Shown: positions 51,923 to 58,844 of the stretch, piece by piece
Layout: each line of letters begins with the position of its first letter
Numbering within the stretch: the stretch's first letter is position 1
Origin: SIG672 sp045535095
GTDB taxonomy: Bacteria > Bacillota > Clostridia > Oscillospirales > CAG-272
DNA: 58,844 bases
Reading direction: 5' to 3'
Assembly (NCBI GenBank): GCA_045535095.1
Contig: JAZSKY010000043.1
Location: forward strand, 1-58,844
Notes under the pieces: model-generated
What the model saw: the letters and a program-made list of their open reading frames with translations, nothing else
What the model was told of the DNA's origin: nothing
Databases searched by the model: none
Translations under genes and position numbers: made by a program

Positions 51923-54376
51923 GTGAAAAAGAGAAACAGAAGAATTAAGGAAAAAGAAAAAAAGGATATCGAGTCCAAAATTCCTGCAATGATGCTCAAG
52001 GGCGCGCTCAAATGCGTGTTCGCGGTATTCAACGTTGTGGCGACTGTCGGACTTATCGGTGTCATAGCGGCGGCTATCGTCGGCTGTGCATTCCTTCTTT
52101 ACATTGCAAATAACGTTGACACGAGCGTTGACGATATTCTGCTTATAACGCAGAATAACGAGCTTGCAACGAAGCTCTATTATTACGACGACGAGGGAAA
52201 TCTCGTTGAGAATAAGGAAGAGGACATCAGTACGGGTACAGGCTCAAGCTGGGTAGAATACGAGGACATTCCCGCTAACTTCAGAGATGCATTTATCGCT
52301 ATCGAGGATAAGAGATTCTGGGACCATAACGGAGTTGACTGGATAGCCACCTCGCGTGCGGCGATAACCTTCTTCGTGCCTATCGGCTCGGACCGAGGAG
52401 GCTCTACGCTGACTCAGCAGCTCGTCAAGAACCTGACGGGTGACGACGATTACTCGATCCAGCGAAAGATTCAGGAAATTTTCCGCGCAATGAACCTTGA
52501 AAAGGAGCTTGGCGGAGACAAGACGATAATTATTGAGCAGTACTGTAACGTCGTTTATTTCGCGCAGGGCGCTTACGGTGTTCAGGAGGCGGCACAGACC
52601 TATTTCGGCAAGGACGCCAAGGATATGACTCTCGTTGAGTGTGCCGCTCTTGCATCTATCGTTCAGAACCCCTCGAAATGGGATCCCAAGACCTATCCTG
52701 AGAACAATCAGTACAGAAGAAGAATAATTCTCAAGGAAATGCTTTCGCAGGGACTTATCACGAGAGCAGAGTACGATGAGGCGTACAACGCGGAGCTGGT
52801 TCTGTACGATTGGTCGAAGCACGTCGAGGAGGATAGTGAGAAGAAATCACAGTACACCTCTTGGTACACAGACGTCGTAATTTCGGAGGGTATAGCACTT
52901 CTTGCTAAAAAGTACGACGTTGCGACCAATATCGCGCAGAGTATGTTCTTCCGCGGAGGATATCAGATAATCACCGCGCTCGATCCCGAGATACAGAAAA
53001 TTATCGAGGAGCATTATAAGGATCCCAGCGATTATTTCAGAAACTCGGAGGTCCTTAACTACGAATCGGCATTTATGGTTATAGACCATAATACGGGACA
53101 AATCAAAGGACTCGTCGGCGGACGCGGAGAAAAGACGGGAAGCCGTATTTTCAACAGAGCAACGCAGGCAAAAAGATCTCCCGGATCGTCCATGAAGCCG
53201 ATAGGAGCATACGCTCTTGCAGTTGATAAGGGACTTGTAAACTACGGAACTATAATGGACGATACCCCCTATCTTGTGGGAGCGACGACCGGTTGGCCGA
53301 GAAACTCCAATAACAGATACGGAGGACTGACGACTATCGAGTACGGAATGGCGGAGTCGAAAAATACGATGCCGGTCAAGCTCGTCGCGTCACTTGGAAT
53401 AGATACCGTTTATAAATTCCTTTCAAATACGCTCGGAATAAGCACTCTCGTAAATAACGATAAAAACCTCTCCTCGCTCGCTATCGGAGGTATGACCTAC
53501 GGAGTTACGCTGAGAGAAATCGTTACCGCGTACGGAATATTCCCGTCGGGCGGCGTTTTCACCGATTCTTCGACGATAATTCAGATTCTTGATGCAAACG
53601 GAAACGTTGTAGTCAATAATACTCCCGAGCGCCACATCGCAATCAGCGAGACAAGCTCGCAGATCATGATAAAGCTTATGGAGGCGGTAATCAACCGTAG
53701 CTACGGTACCGCTTACGGATATACCTCCAAGACCAAGAAGATGAAGCTTTCGGTCGCGGGAAAGACGGGTACCACTGATAACGACTTCGATAAGTGGTTC
53801 GTCGGCTATTCGCCCTACTACACCGCAGGCGTCTGGATCGGATACGACCAGAATCAGAGCCTTGGTTATACGGGTGGATGTCACGTCAAGATATGGGATT
53901 CCATAATGGCGGATATCCATAAGGCGAAGCTGACCGATAACGGAATTGCGATACAAGGATTCGCATCAAACCTTCTCATAAAGGCAAACTACTGTAACGA
54001 TTCGGGAAAGCTTACTACCGATATCTGTAAGGCAGATCCGAGAGGAAGCCGCGTGGTTACGGGATATTTCACTCGTGAAACTCTCCCCACCGAGGAATGT
54101 GACGTTCACATTGTAGCAAACTGGTGTACCTCCTGCAATATGCTTGCAAGTGAATACTGCACAGAGGACGAGATCATAGAGAAGATACTCCTTGTTGTAG
54201 ATAGAACCTATCTGCCCGATACCTTTACGAAGATGCCCGGTGACACAGCATATATTTATAGACCCGACAAGTCTTGCACCTGTCATATCGTTGTTGAGGA
54301 AGATCCCGATGGAGAGCCTGACGGCGGTGACGGAAGCGGAGACGGCGGAGACACCCCCGAATTTCCGGATGAATAA
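51923..54376 (+). CDS. Class A penicillin-binding protein (PBP1A-type)
   Basis: 817 aa from a GTG start with GAGAGG upstream. One transmembrane helix (about 38-68). GT51 glycosyltransferase motifs: IEDKRFWDHNGVDW, GGSTLTQQLVKNL and IQRKIQEIFRAMNLE. Transpeptidase motifs: Ser422-SM-Lys425, AESKNTMPV and Lys614-Thr-Gly (KTGTTDNDFDKWFVGYSP). The tail holds six Cys in a Cys/Thr region (CDVHIVANWCTSCNMLASEYC) and ends in a Gly/Asp linker. It polymerises and cross-links peptidoglycan at the outer membrane face. Confidence 0.93.
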   Translation: MKKRNRRIKEKEKKDIESKIPAMMLKGALKCVFAVFNVVATVGLIGVIAAAIVGCAFLLYIANNVDTSVDDILLITQNNELATKLYYYDDEGNLVENKEEDISTGTGSSWVEYEDIPANFRDAFIAIEDKRFWDHNGVDWIATSRAAITFFVPIGSDRGGSTLTQQLVKNLTGDDDYSIQRKIQEIFRAMNLEKELGGDKTIIIEQYCNVVYFAQGAYGVQEAAQTYFGKDAKDMTLVECAALASIVQNPSKWDPKTYPENNQYRRRIILKEMLSQGLITRAEYDEAYNAELVLYDWSKHVEEDSEKKSQYTSWYTDVVISEGIALLAKKYDVATNIAQSMFFRGGYQIITALDPEIQKIIEEHYKDPSDYFRNSEVLNYESAFMVIDHNTGQIKGLVGGRGEKTGSRIFNRATQAKRSPGSSMKPIGAYALAVDKGLVNYGTIMDDTPYLVGATTGWPRNSNNRYGGLTTIEYGMAESKNTMPVKLVASLGIDTVYKFLSNTLGISTLVNNDKNLSSLAIGGMTYGVTLREIVTAYGIFPSGGVFTDSSTIIQILDANGNVVVNNTPERHIAISETSSQIMIKLMEAVINRSYGTAYGYTSKTKKMKLSVAGKTGTTDNDFDKWFVGYSPYYTAGVWIGYDQNQSLGYTGGCHVKIWDSIMADIHKAKLTDNGIAIQGFASNLLIKANYCNDSGKLTTDICKADPRGSRVVTGYFTRETLPTEECDVHIVANWCTSCNMLASEYCTEDEIIEKILLVVDRTYLPDTFTKMPGDTAYIYRPDKSCTCHIVVEEDPDGEPDGGDGSGDGGDTPEFPDE

Positions 54377-54381
54377 AAAAA

Positions 54382-54416
54382 TACGACCGCTTCACATTTC
54401 AGAAGCGGTCGTTTTT
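54382..54416 (+). terminator. Intrinsic terminator after the penicillin-binding protein gene
   Basis: ACGACCGCTTC (54383-54393) and GAAGCGGTCGT (54402-54412) pair perfectly; TTTTT follows. Confidence 0.88.
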
Positions 54417-54467
54417 GTAAAACACTTGTTTTTCGGGCGAAAAAATAATAAAAAAACGAGTTTTCTA

Positions 54468-54496
54468 TTGAAAAAAAGAAAAATATATATTATAAT
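54468..54496 (+). promoter_or_regulatory. Sigma-A promoter of the coaE unit
   Basis: TTGAAA (54468-54473) and TATAAT (54491-54496), spacer 17 bp of almost pure A+T. Confidence 0.7.
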
Positions 54497-54533
54497 AAGA
54501 TGATAAGCTTTTTATGAAAGGACGTGTGAGATT

Positions 54534-55127
54534 TTGAAGGTTATCGGACTGACCGGTGCAAGCGGAAGCGGCAAGGGCTTCGTTTGCCAAATTCTTTCAA
54601 AATATTCTATAATATCGGTGGATACCGATAAGGTCGTCCACGCCCTTTATAAGAAGGACGATGAGTGTAAAAACGAGCTTCGTGCGACGTTCGGAGAGGG
54701 TATCTTTAACCCTTACGGATCGGTCTGCCGTACGCGTCTGCGCAAAATAGTTTTCTCGGACGCAGAAAAGCTTCGCACTCTCAATAAGATCGTCCACCGT
54801 CACGTTATAAGAAAGTGCGAGGAAAAGATCGCGTCTGCCGAGAGAAAAGGGAAGAAGGCGATAGTTATTGATGCACCCCTTCTTTACGAGGCAGGAATGG
54901 ATAAAACGTGCGATTTCGTCATCGCGGTAGTTGCCGATAACGAAATAAGACGTGCCCGTATAGCAGAGCGCGACAAGCTTTCTGACGAAGACATTGAAAA
55001 GCGTATGAAAAATCAAAAGAACGATAGCTTTTTCACCGAAAAAGCCGACTATACTATCGTAAATGACGGTGAAAGCGACCTTGCGCCCGAGATAGAAAAG
55101 ATCCTTTTGTCGGAGGGACTTCTGTGA
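54534..55127 (+). CDS. coaE: Dephospho-CoA kinase
   Basis: 197 aa from a TTG start: no ATG/GTG is in frame nearby and AAAGGA lies about 11 nt upstream. The P-loop is GLTGASGSGKGF, where the usual Ser/Thr after GK is Gly; SVDTDKVVHALY, APLLYEAGMDKTCDFVI and the lid ARIAERDKLS are typical. It performs the last step of coenzyme A synthesis. The stop overlaps the next start (GTGA). Confidence 0.88.
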   Translation: MKVIGLTGASGSGKGFVCQILSKYSIISVDTDKVVHALYKKDDECKNELRATFGEGIFNPYGSVCRTRLRKIVFSDAEKLRTLNKIVHRHVIRKCEEKIASAERKGKKAIVIDAPLLYEAGMDKTCDFVIAVVADNEIRRARIAERDKLSDEDIEKRMKNQKNDSFFTEKADYTIVNDGESDLAPEIEKILLSEGLL

Positions 55128-55705
55128 GAAAGATCAAAAACCTCCTTGTCGTTGTCTCTCTTCTTTTGATGCTCGCCCTTATTACAAGCGTTGTGCTTGC
55201 GGTAATGGACTTTCTCCCCGAGATAATGGGTAGCGTTGATAAAATGACCTATCCGCTTGAATATGAGGAAGAAATAAACTCTGCATCTGAGGAGTTTTCA
55301 GTACCGAAGGAGATAATCTGTGCGGTGATATACGTCGAAAGCTCTTTCGATAAGGACGCCACCTCACACGTCGGCGCGCGCGGACTTATGCAGATAATGC
55401 CGTCCACCTTCGAGGATATAAATAAGGCGCTCAAAACAGATTATAGTGAGGACGATCTCTACGATCCTGCGGTAAATATCAGGGCGGGAAGCTACTATTT
55501 GTCCTATCTCTATAAGCTTCTCGGCGACTGGGAGCTTGTCCACGCCGCGTATAACGCAGGAATCGGCAACGTCTGGAGCTGGCTCGAAAACGAGGAGTAC
55601 GCAAGTGACGGAAAGCTCGTGAATATCCCCTTTGAGGAGACCGAAAAATATCTCGAAAAGATAGAAATAGCAAAAGAAAAATACAAGGAACTGTATTTTA
55701 ACTAA
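55124..55705 (+). CDS. Soluble lytic transglycosylase (SLT family), membrane-anchored
   Basis: 193 aa from a GTG overlapping coaE by 4 bp. An N-terminal hydrophobic anchor (about 7-28) precedes the SLT domain. The catalytic Glu72 lies in IYVESSFDKDATS, followed by GARGLMQIMPSTFEDI, NIRAGSYYLSYLY and HAAYNAGIGNVWSWL. It cleaves peptidoglycan glycan strands without hydrolysis, leaving anhydro-MurNAc. Coupling with coaE is a clostridial arrangement. Confidence 0.9.
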   Translation: MRKIKNLLVVVSLLLMLALITSVVLAVMDFLPEIMGSVDKMTYPLEYEEEINSASEEFSVPKEIICAVIYVESSFDKDATSHVGARGLMQIMPSTFEDINKALKTDYSEDDLYDPAVNIRAGSYYLSYLYKLLGDWELVHAAYNAGIGNVWSWLENEEYASDGKLVNIPFEETEKYLEKIEIAKEKYKELYFN

Positions 55706-55738
55706 TAAAAAACAAGATCTATATAAAGGAGAAAAACT

Positions 55739-57133
55739 ATGAAAATGGAAAAGGAAATGCTTGACGGACTCAGAGGCGAGCTTACCTATAAGCGTTGCAA
55801 CGTTTATTCGAATGCTACCGAGGAGGACATCGCAAAGATTAACGAATATGCAAAGGGATACTGCGAGTATCTTGATGCGGCAAAGACCGAAAGAGAAGCG
55901 GTAAAGAAGTCTATCGAAATGGTCAGCGCGGCAGGATTTAAGCCCTACGATTTCGGAGATAAGATCGAGGTCGGCGGAAAATATTACTATAATAACCGCG
56001 GCAGAGCGCTCTATCTCTTCGCTATCGGAAGCGAAAATATCGAAAACGGAATCAGAATCTCGGCGGCTCATATCGACTCTCCGAGACTCGACCTCAAGCA
56101 GAATCCCCTCTACGACGAGGGAAATATGGGCTTCTTCAAGACCCATTACTACGGCGGAATCAAGAAATATCAGTGGACTGCTATCCCGCTTGCCCTTCAC
56201 GGCGTTATTATCACGGGAGACGGCAAGACTGTTGACGTTTGCATAGGCGAGGACGATAACGATCCCGTATTCTATATCAACGATCTTCTCCCTCACCTTG
56301 GCGCAGACCAGATGGCAAAGACCGCATCGCAGATAATCCCCGGCGAAAAGCTCAACGTACTCGTTGGCTCTATTCCGCTCGGTGACGATTCGAGCGATAT
56401 AAAGCTCGGCATTCTCAAGCTTCTTGCAGATAAGTACGGCATCAAGGAGGAGGACTTCCTCAGCGCAGAGATCAGCGCAGTTCCCGCATTCAAGGCAAGA
56501 GATATTGGCTTTGACAGAAGCATCATCGGTGCTTACGGACACGACGACCGCGTTTGCGCATATCCAGCACTCAGCGCACTTATCGAGACCGAGAAGCCCG
56601 TTCATACCCTTATGACTATCCTTGCTGATAAGGAAGAGACGGGAAGCGGCGGAAATACCGGTATGAAGAGCGCGATATTCACCGATCTTATCGCAGAGAT
56701 CGCAGCTGCCCTCGGCGGTAACGAGAGAAAGGTAAGAGCAAACTCCAAGTGCCTTTCTGCGGACGTAAATGTAATTTTCGATCCCAACTTCGCAGACGTT
56801 TACGAGACTAAGAACTCGGCGTTCCTCAACTGCGGCGTGGTTATGTCGAAATATACGGGCGCACGCGGAAAGAGCGGTACGTCGGACGCATCTGCCGAGA
56901 TGGTAGCATTCGTTCGCGATCTCTTTGCAAAGGAAGGCGTTATCTGGCAGAGCGCAGAGCTTGGTAAGGTTGACCAGGGCGGCGGCGGAACGGTAGCCGT
57001 TTATATCGCTAACCATAATATCGAGGTAGTTGACCTCGGTGTTGGTGTTATCTCGATGCACGCACCCTACGAGGCGATCTCGAAGGCAGACCTTTATATG
57101 GCTTATAAGGCGTTCGCGGCATTCAATAAATAA
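55739..57133 (+). CDS. M18 family aminopeptidase
   Basis: 464 aa. Zinc-ligand motifs: AAHIDSPRLDLK, AYGHDDRVCAY, ADKEETGSGGNTG and the final H in SMHAPYEAISKADLYM. Family M18 aminopeptidases (aspartyl aminopeptidase, ApeA/ApeB) form dodecamers and remove N-terminal residues in the cytoplasm. AAAGGAG lies 10 nt before the ATG. Substrate preference cannot be told from sequence. Confidence 0.9.
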   Translation: MKMEKEMLDGLRGELTYKRCNVYSNATEEDIAKINEYAKGYCEYLDAAKTEREAVKKSIEMVSAAGFKPYDFGDKIEVGGKYYYNNRGRALYLFAIGSENIENGIRISAAHIDSPRLDLKQNPLYDEGNMGFFKTHYYGGIKKYQWTAIPLALHGVIITGDGKTVDVCIGEDDNDPVFYINDLLPHLGADQMAKTASQIIPGEKLNVLVGSIPLGDDSSDIKLGILKLLADKYGIKEEDFLSAEISAVPAFKARDIGFDRSIIGAYGHDDRVCAYPALSALIETEKPVHTLMTILADKEETGSGGNTGMKSAIFTDLIAEIAAALGGNERKVRANSKCLSADVNVIFDPNFADVYETKNSAFLNCGVVMSKYTGARGKSGTSDASAEMVAFVRDLFAKEGVIWQSAELGKVDQGGGGTVAVYIANHNIEVVDLGVGVISMHAPYEAISKADLYMAYKAFAAFNK

Positions 57134-57140
57134 TGAAATA

Positions 57141-57173
57141 AAAGACGGAGAAAGCTTTTCTCCGTCTTTTTCT
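57141..57173 (+). terminator. Intrinsic terminator of the coaE unit
   Basis: AAAGACGGAGA and TCTCCGTCTTT pair around AAGCTTT, then TTCTC follows. Confidence 0.8.
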
Positions 57174-57174
57174 C

Positions 57175-57203
57175 TTGACATCGGGTGTTTATTGTGCTAT
57201 AAT
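57175..57203 (+). promoter_or_regulatory. Perfect sigma-A promoter of tRNA-Leu
   Basis: TTGACA (57175-57180) and TATAAT (57198-57203) with a 17-bp spacer. The tRNA starts about 70 nt after the predicted transcription start, leaving a 5' leader that contains a GTGG/CCAC hairpin (about 57243-57259). Confidence 0.85.
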
Positions 57204-57278
57204 TCAGGGGTAATAATTATATGTAAATACTCGCGGATGTGTGTGGAGAAAATTCCACCGCACGCGCTCACACAGCTC

Positions 57279-57360
57279 GCGCCTGTGGTGGAATTGGCAG
57301 ACACGTTGGATTTAGGTTCCAATGCCTCACGGTGTGCAGGTTCAACTCCTGTCAGGCGCA
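57279..57360 (+). tRNA. tRNA-Leu (anticodon UAG)
   Basis: Acceptor GCGCCTG (57279-57285) pairs with CAGGCGC (57353-57359), discriminator A. D arm GTG/CAC; anticodon arm TTGGA-TTTAGGT-TCCAA with anticodon TAG; a long variable arm typical of Leu; T arm GCAGG-TTCAACT-CCTGT. CCA is not encoded. It reads CUA codons. Confidence 0.96.
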
Positions 57361-57590
57361 TAAAAATAAAGGATAGGCAATGCCTATCCTTTATTTTTAT
57401 TTGAATAAACCGAGTTGAAGCTCGCAATTTTGCGAAGCGAAATTGCTAATTTGCGCAAAGAAAACGATGGCAAAAGGTGAGCATAGGCGCAAATTTAGGT
57501 TCGTAACTCCTGTCAGGCGCATAAAAATAAAGGATAGGCAATGCATATCCTTTATTTTTATTTGAATAAACCGAGTTGAAACTCGCAATT
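57344..57590 (+). repeat. Duplication of the tRNA-Leu 3' end plus terminator
   Basis: The 86-bp segment 57344-57429 (T-loop end, acceptor 3' strand, terminator and following DNA) is repeated at 57505-57590 with two mismatches. The second copy is preceded by TTTAGGTTC from the anticodon loop, so it looks like a tRNA fragment in which the variable arm was lost between the two AGGTTC words. The 75 bp between copies contain GCAATTT/AAATTGC (57424-57446) and AATTTGCGC/GCGCAAATT hairpins. Confidence 0.85.
57363..57404 (+). terminator. Terminator of tRNA-Leu
   Basis: AATAAAGGATAGG and CCTATCCTTTATT pair around CAATG, followed by TTTATTTG. A second, nearly identical copy lies at 57524-57565. Confidence 0.88.
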
Positions 57591-57608
57591 ATATTATTAT
57601 TCGAATAA

Positions 57609-57636
57609 AAAAGACCGACAAATGTCGGTCTTTTCC
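57609..57636 (-). terminator. Intrinsic terminator of the FakA-like gene
   Basis: AAAAGACCGAC (57609-57619) pairs with GTCGGTCTTTT (57624-57634); the minus strand continues TTTTATTC. Confidence 0.8.
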
Positions 57637-57647
57637 ATTTTCTAAAA

Positions 57648-58844
57648 TCACTCTGCTACGAAAATGTACGGATATATCTCCTGCCCGCCTTCGATAAAGT
57701 AAACCTCGGCGTCGGGATATTCCTTTGAAAGATACGCGCTAAGCTCGCTCTGCTCGCTCTCGAGCGCGTCCTCGCCGCAAAATACGGTGAGCATAAACTT
57801 TTCGGGCATGTCAAGGAGCAGGGAAGCGAGCTTCTTCGTTGCCTCCATTCTGCTTTCCTCGGATACAACGATCTCCTTTTCGATAATTCCGATAGTGTCG
57901 CCGTTATTTATATGAACACCGTTCATATCGGCATCTCGGATCGATGGAGAAACGTATCCTGCGGTGACTCTCGCCATCGCCTCTTTCATTTCGACTATGA
58001 CCGAAGAAACGTCCTCGTTAAAGAGATTTGCCGACGAAATGGCAACGTATCCCGTGCCAACGCTCTTGCTCGGCAGAACGTGAATTTTCGCCTCTGTGTA
58101 GAGGTCGGCGGCCTGCTGTGCCGCCATAAATATATTAGAGTTGTTGGGGAAAACGAAGATATTCTCTGCGTTTATCTTCTCGAACGCCTCGATGAAATCG
58201 CTGGTCGAGGGATTGTGCGTCTGACCGCCTCGGATCACCTCGTCAACGCCAAGCTCCGAGTAGAGAGACTCGATTCCGTCTCCGCTTGCTACCGCGACCA
58301 TTGCGTATTTCTTCTTCGGTGCGCTCGGCTTTTCCTCTTTCGCTTCCTTTTCCTCCGCGCTGAGCGTTTCGGTGTGCTGAAGCGACATATTCTCGATCTT
58401 GACTGTGAGAAATTCTCCGTATTTACGGCAATATTCAAGTACTTTTTCGGGTGTGAATGTGTGAACGTGAAGCTTTACTATGCTCTCGGTCTTGAATGCA
58501 ACGACCGAGTCTCCGATAGACGAAAGGAAGTCCTTGAGAGCGTCGGTGTCAAAATTCTCGACGTCGGTTTTGGAGTTCTGAAGCTGTAAAAGCAGCTCGG
58601 TGCAGTATCCGTAGGTCATAACGCTGTCCGCGTTGAACGAAAACTCTACGCTTGCAGGCTTTGTGGCCGAGGGCGTCTTGATAGCCTCTTCCGTGATCTC
58701 CTCGCCGTTGAGGACTCTGTTGAAGCCCTCCATTATATAGAGAAGTCCTGCGCCGCCGCTGTCAACAACGCCCGCTTCCTTTAATACGGTGAGTATCTCG
58801 GGAGTACGGTTGAGCGAGGCGTGCATTTCCTTTACGAGGTCGGC
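57648..58844 (-). CDS. fakA: Fatty acid kinase-like protein FakA/YloV, C-terminal part; 5' partial
   Basis: The frame is open past the right edge; about 398 residues are seen. The end of the DAK2 (Dak phosphatase/kinase) domain is visible in VVDSGGAGLLYIMEG. The rest is the middle and C-terminal FakA region (VMTYGYCTELLLQ, KLHVHTFTPEKVLEYC, FVFPNNSNIFMAAQQA, VLPSKSVGTGYVA). With a FakB fatty-acid carrier, FakA phosphorylates exogenous fatty acids for phospholipid synthesis. The gene usually follows an Asp23-family gene, which would lie outside the window. Confidence 0.9.
   Translation of the reverse strand, partial: ADLVKEMHASLNRTPEILTVLKEAGVVDSGGAGLLYIMEGFNRVLNGEEITEEAIKTPSATKPASVEFSFNADSVMTYGYCTELLLQLQNSKTDVENFDTDALKDFLSSIGDSVVAFKTESIVKLHVHTFTPEKVLEYCRKYGEFLTVKIENMSLQHTETLSAEEKEAKEEKPSAPKKKYAMVAVASGDGIESLYSELGVDEVIRGGQTHNPSTSDFIEAFEKINAENIFVFPNNSNIFMAAQQAADLYTEAKIHVLPSKSVGTGYVAISSANLFNEDVSSVIVEMKEAMARVTAGYVSPSIRDADMNGVHINNGDTIGIIEKEIVVSEESRMEATKKLASLLLDMPEKFMLTVFCGEDALESEQSELSAYLSKEYPDAEVYFIEGGQEIYPYIFVAE

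Noticed and set aside
55364..57181. 605-codon minus-strand open frame over the lytic transglycosylase and aminopeptidase
   Set aside because: Antisense to two genes with clear active-site motifs and across a terminator; composition is that of a mirrored frame.
57197..57427. Minus-strand frame with RLTGVEPAHREALEPKSN
   Set aside because: This is the familiar antisense translation of a tRNA-Leu gene.

Overview
The window looks like a chromosomal segment of a Gram-positive anaerobe of the class Clostridia, probably Oscillospirales/Ruminococcaceae-like. The main support is gene order: nusB, a TsaD-like paralogue, xseA-xseB-ispA-tlyA-nadK-argR-recN and rapZ-whiA-dnaE are arranged as in clostridial genomes. 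Clean -35/-10 promoters with 17-bp spacers, GGAGG-type ribosome binding sites and a WhiA/YvcJ pair agree. No 16S or other species-level marker is present, so genus cannot be named.

The left 21.9 kb is accessory DNA, visibly richer in A+T than the rest. It holds the 3' part of a secreted modular protein (DNRLRE, Big2 and ricin-type lectin domains) ending in a papain-like cysteine protease (2-2386), followed by a membrane-anchored protein and a lipoprotein. Next is a two-gene unit (4527-6034) that I read as a Kiwa-type anti-phage system with kwaB placed before kwaA. A 32-codon leader ORF and a strong terminator then sit directly in front of a 2233-aa secreted RHS/YD-repeat toxin whose tip is a PD-(D/E)xK nuclease. 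The toxin is followed by its probable immunity gene, a displaced RHS tip carrying a ParB-like domain, and a second probable immunity gene. One orphan gene of unknown function has its own promoter and terminator (15206-15790). From about 16.3 to 21.9 kb there is a compact mobile element: a hairpin-rich leader, a tyrosine recombinase with an unusual insertion, a zinc-finger protein, an SF3 (P4-like) helicase, a 12-bp inverted repeat, a small SHOCT-like protein and a large serine recombinase.

The right 37 kb is housekeeping DNA. One operon from a consensus promoter at 21972 carries ligA-obgE-prfA-Sua5-topoisomerase A-SpoIID-like and ends at a terminator at 31594. An intergenic stretch (31626-32457) then holds an array of short perfect hairpins and a probable structured non-coding RNA. 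Small minus-strand genes follow (DUF1292, DUF378, a DUF4097-like/HAAS-like pair), then trmB convergent with a small membrane protein. A perfect sigma-A promoter at 36559 starts a 14-gene run from nusB to dnaE (transcription/tRNA modification, repair, isoprenoid, NADP, arginine regulation, cell wall). It is followed by a class A penicillin-binding protein, then coaE with a lytic transglycosylase and an M18 aminopeptidase, then tRNA-Leu(UAG) with a duplicated 3' end. A fatty-acid-kinase-like gene runs off the right edge on the minus strand.

Most housekeeping calls rest on motifs read directly in the translations. Toxin, immunity and defence calls rest on architecture and context and are less certain.
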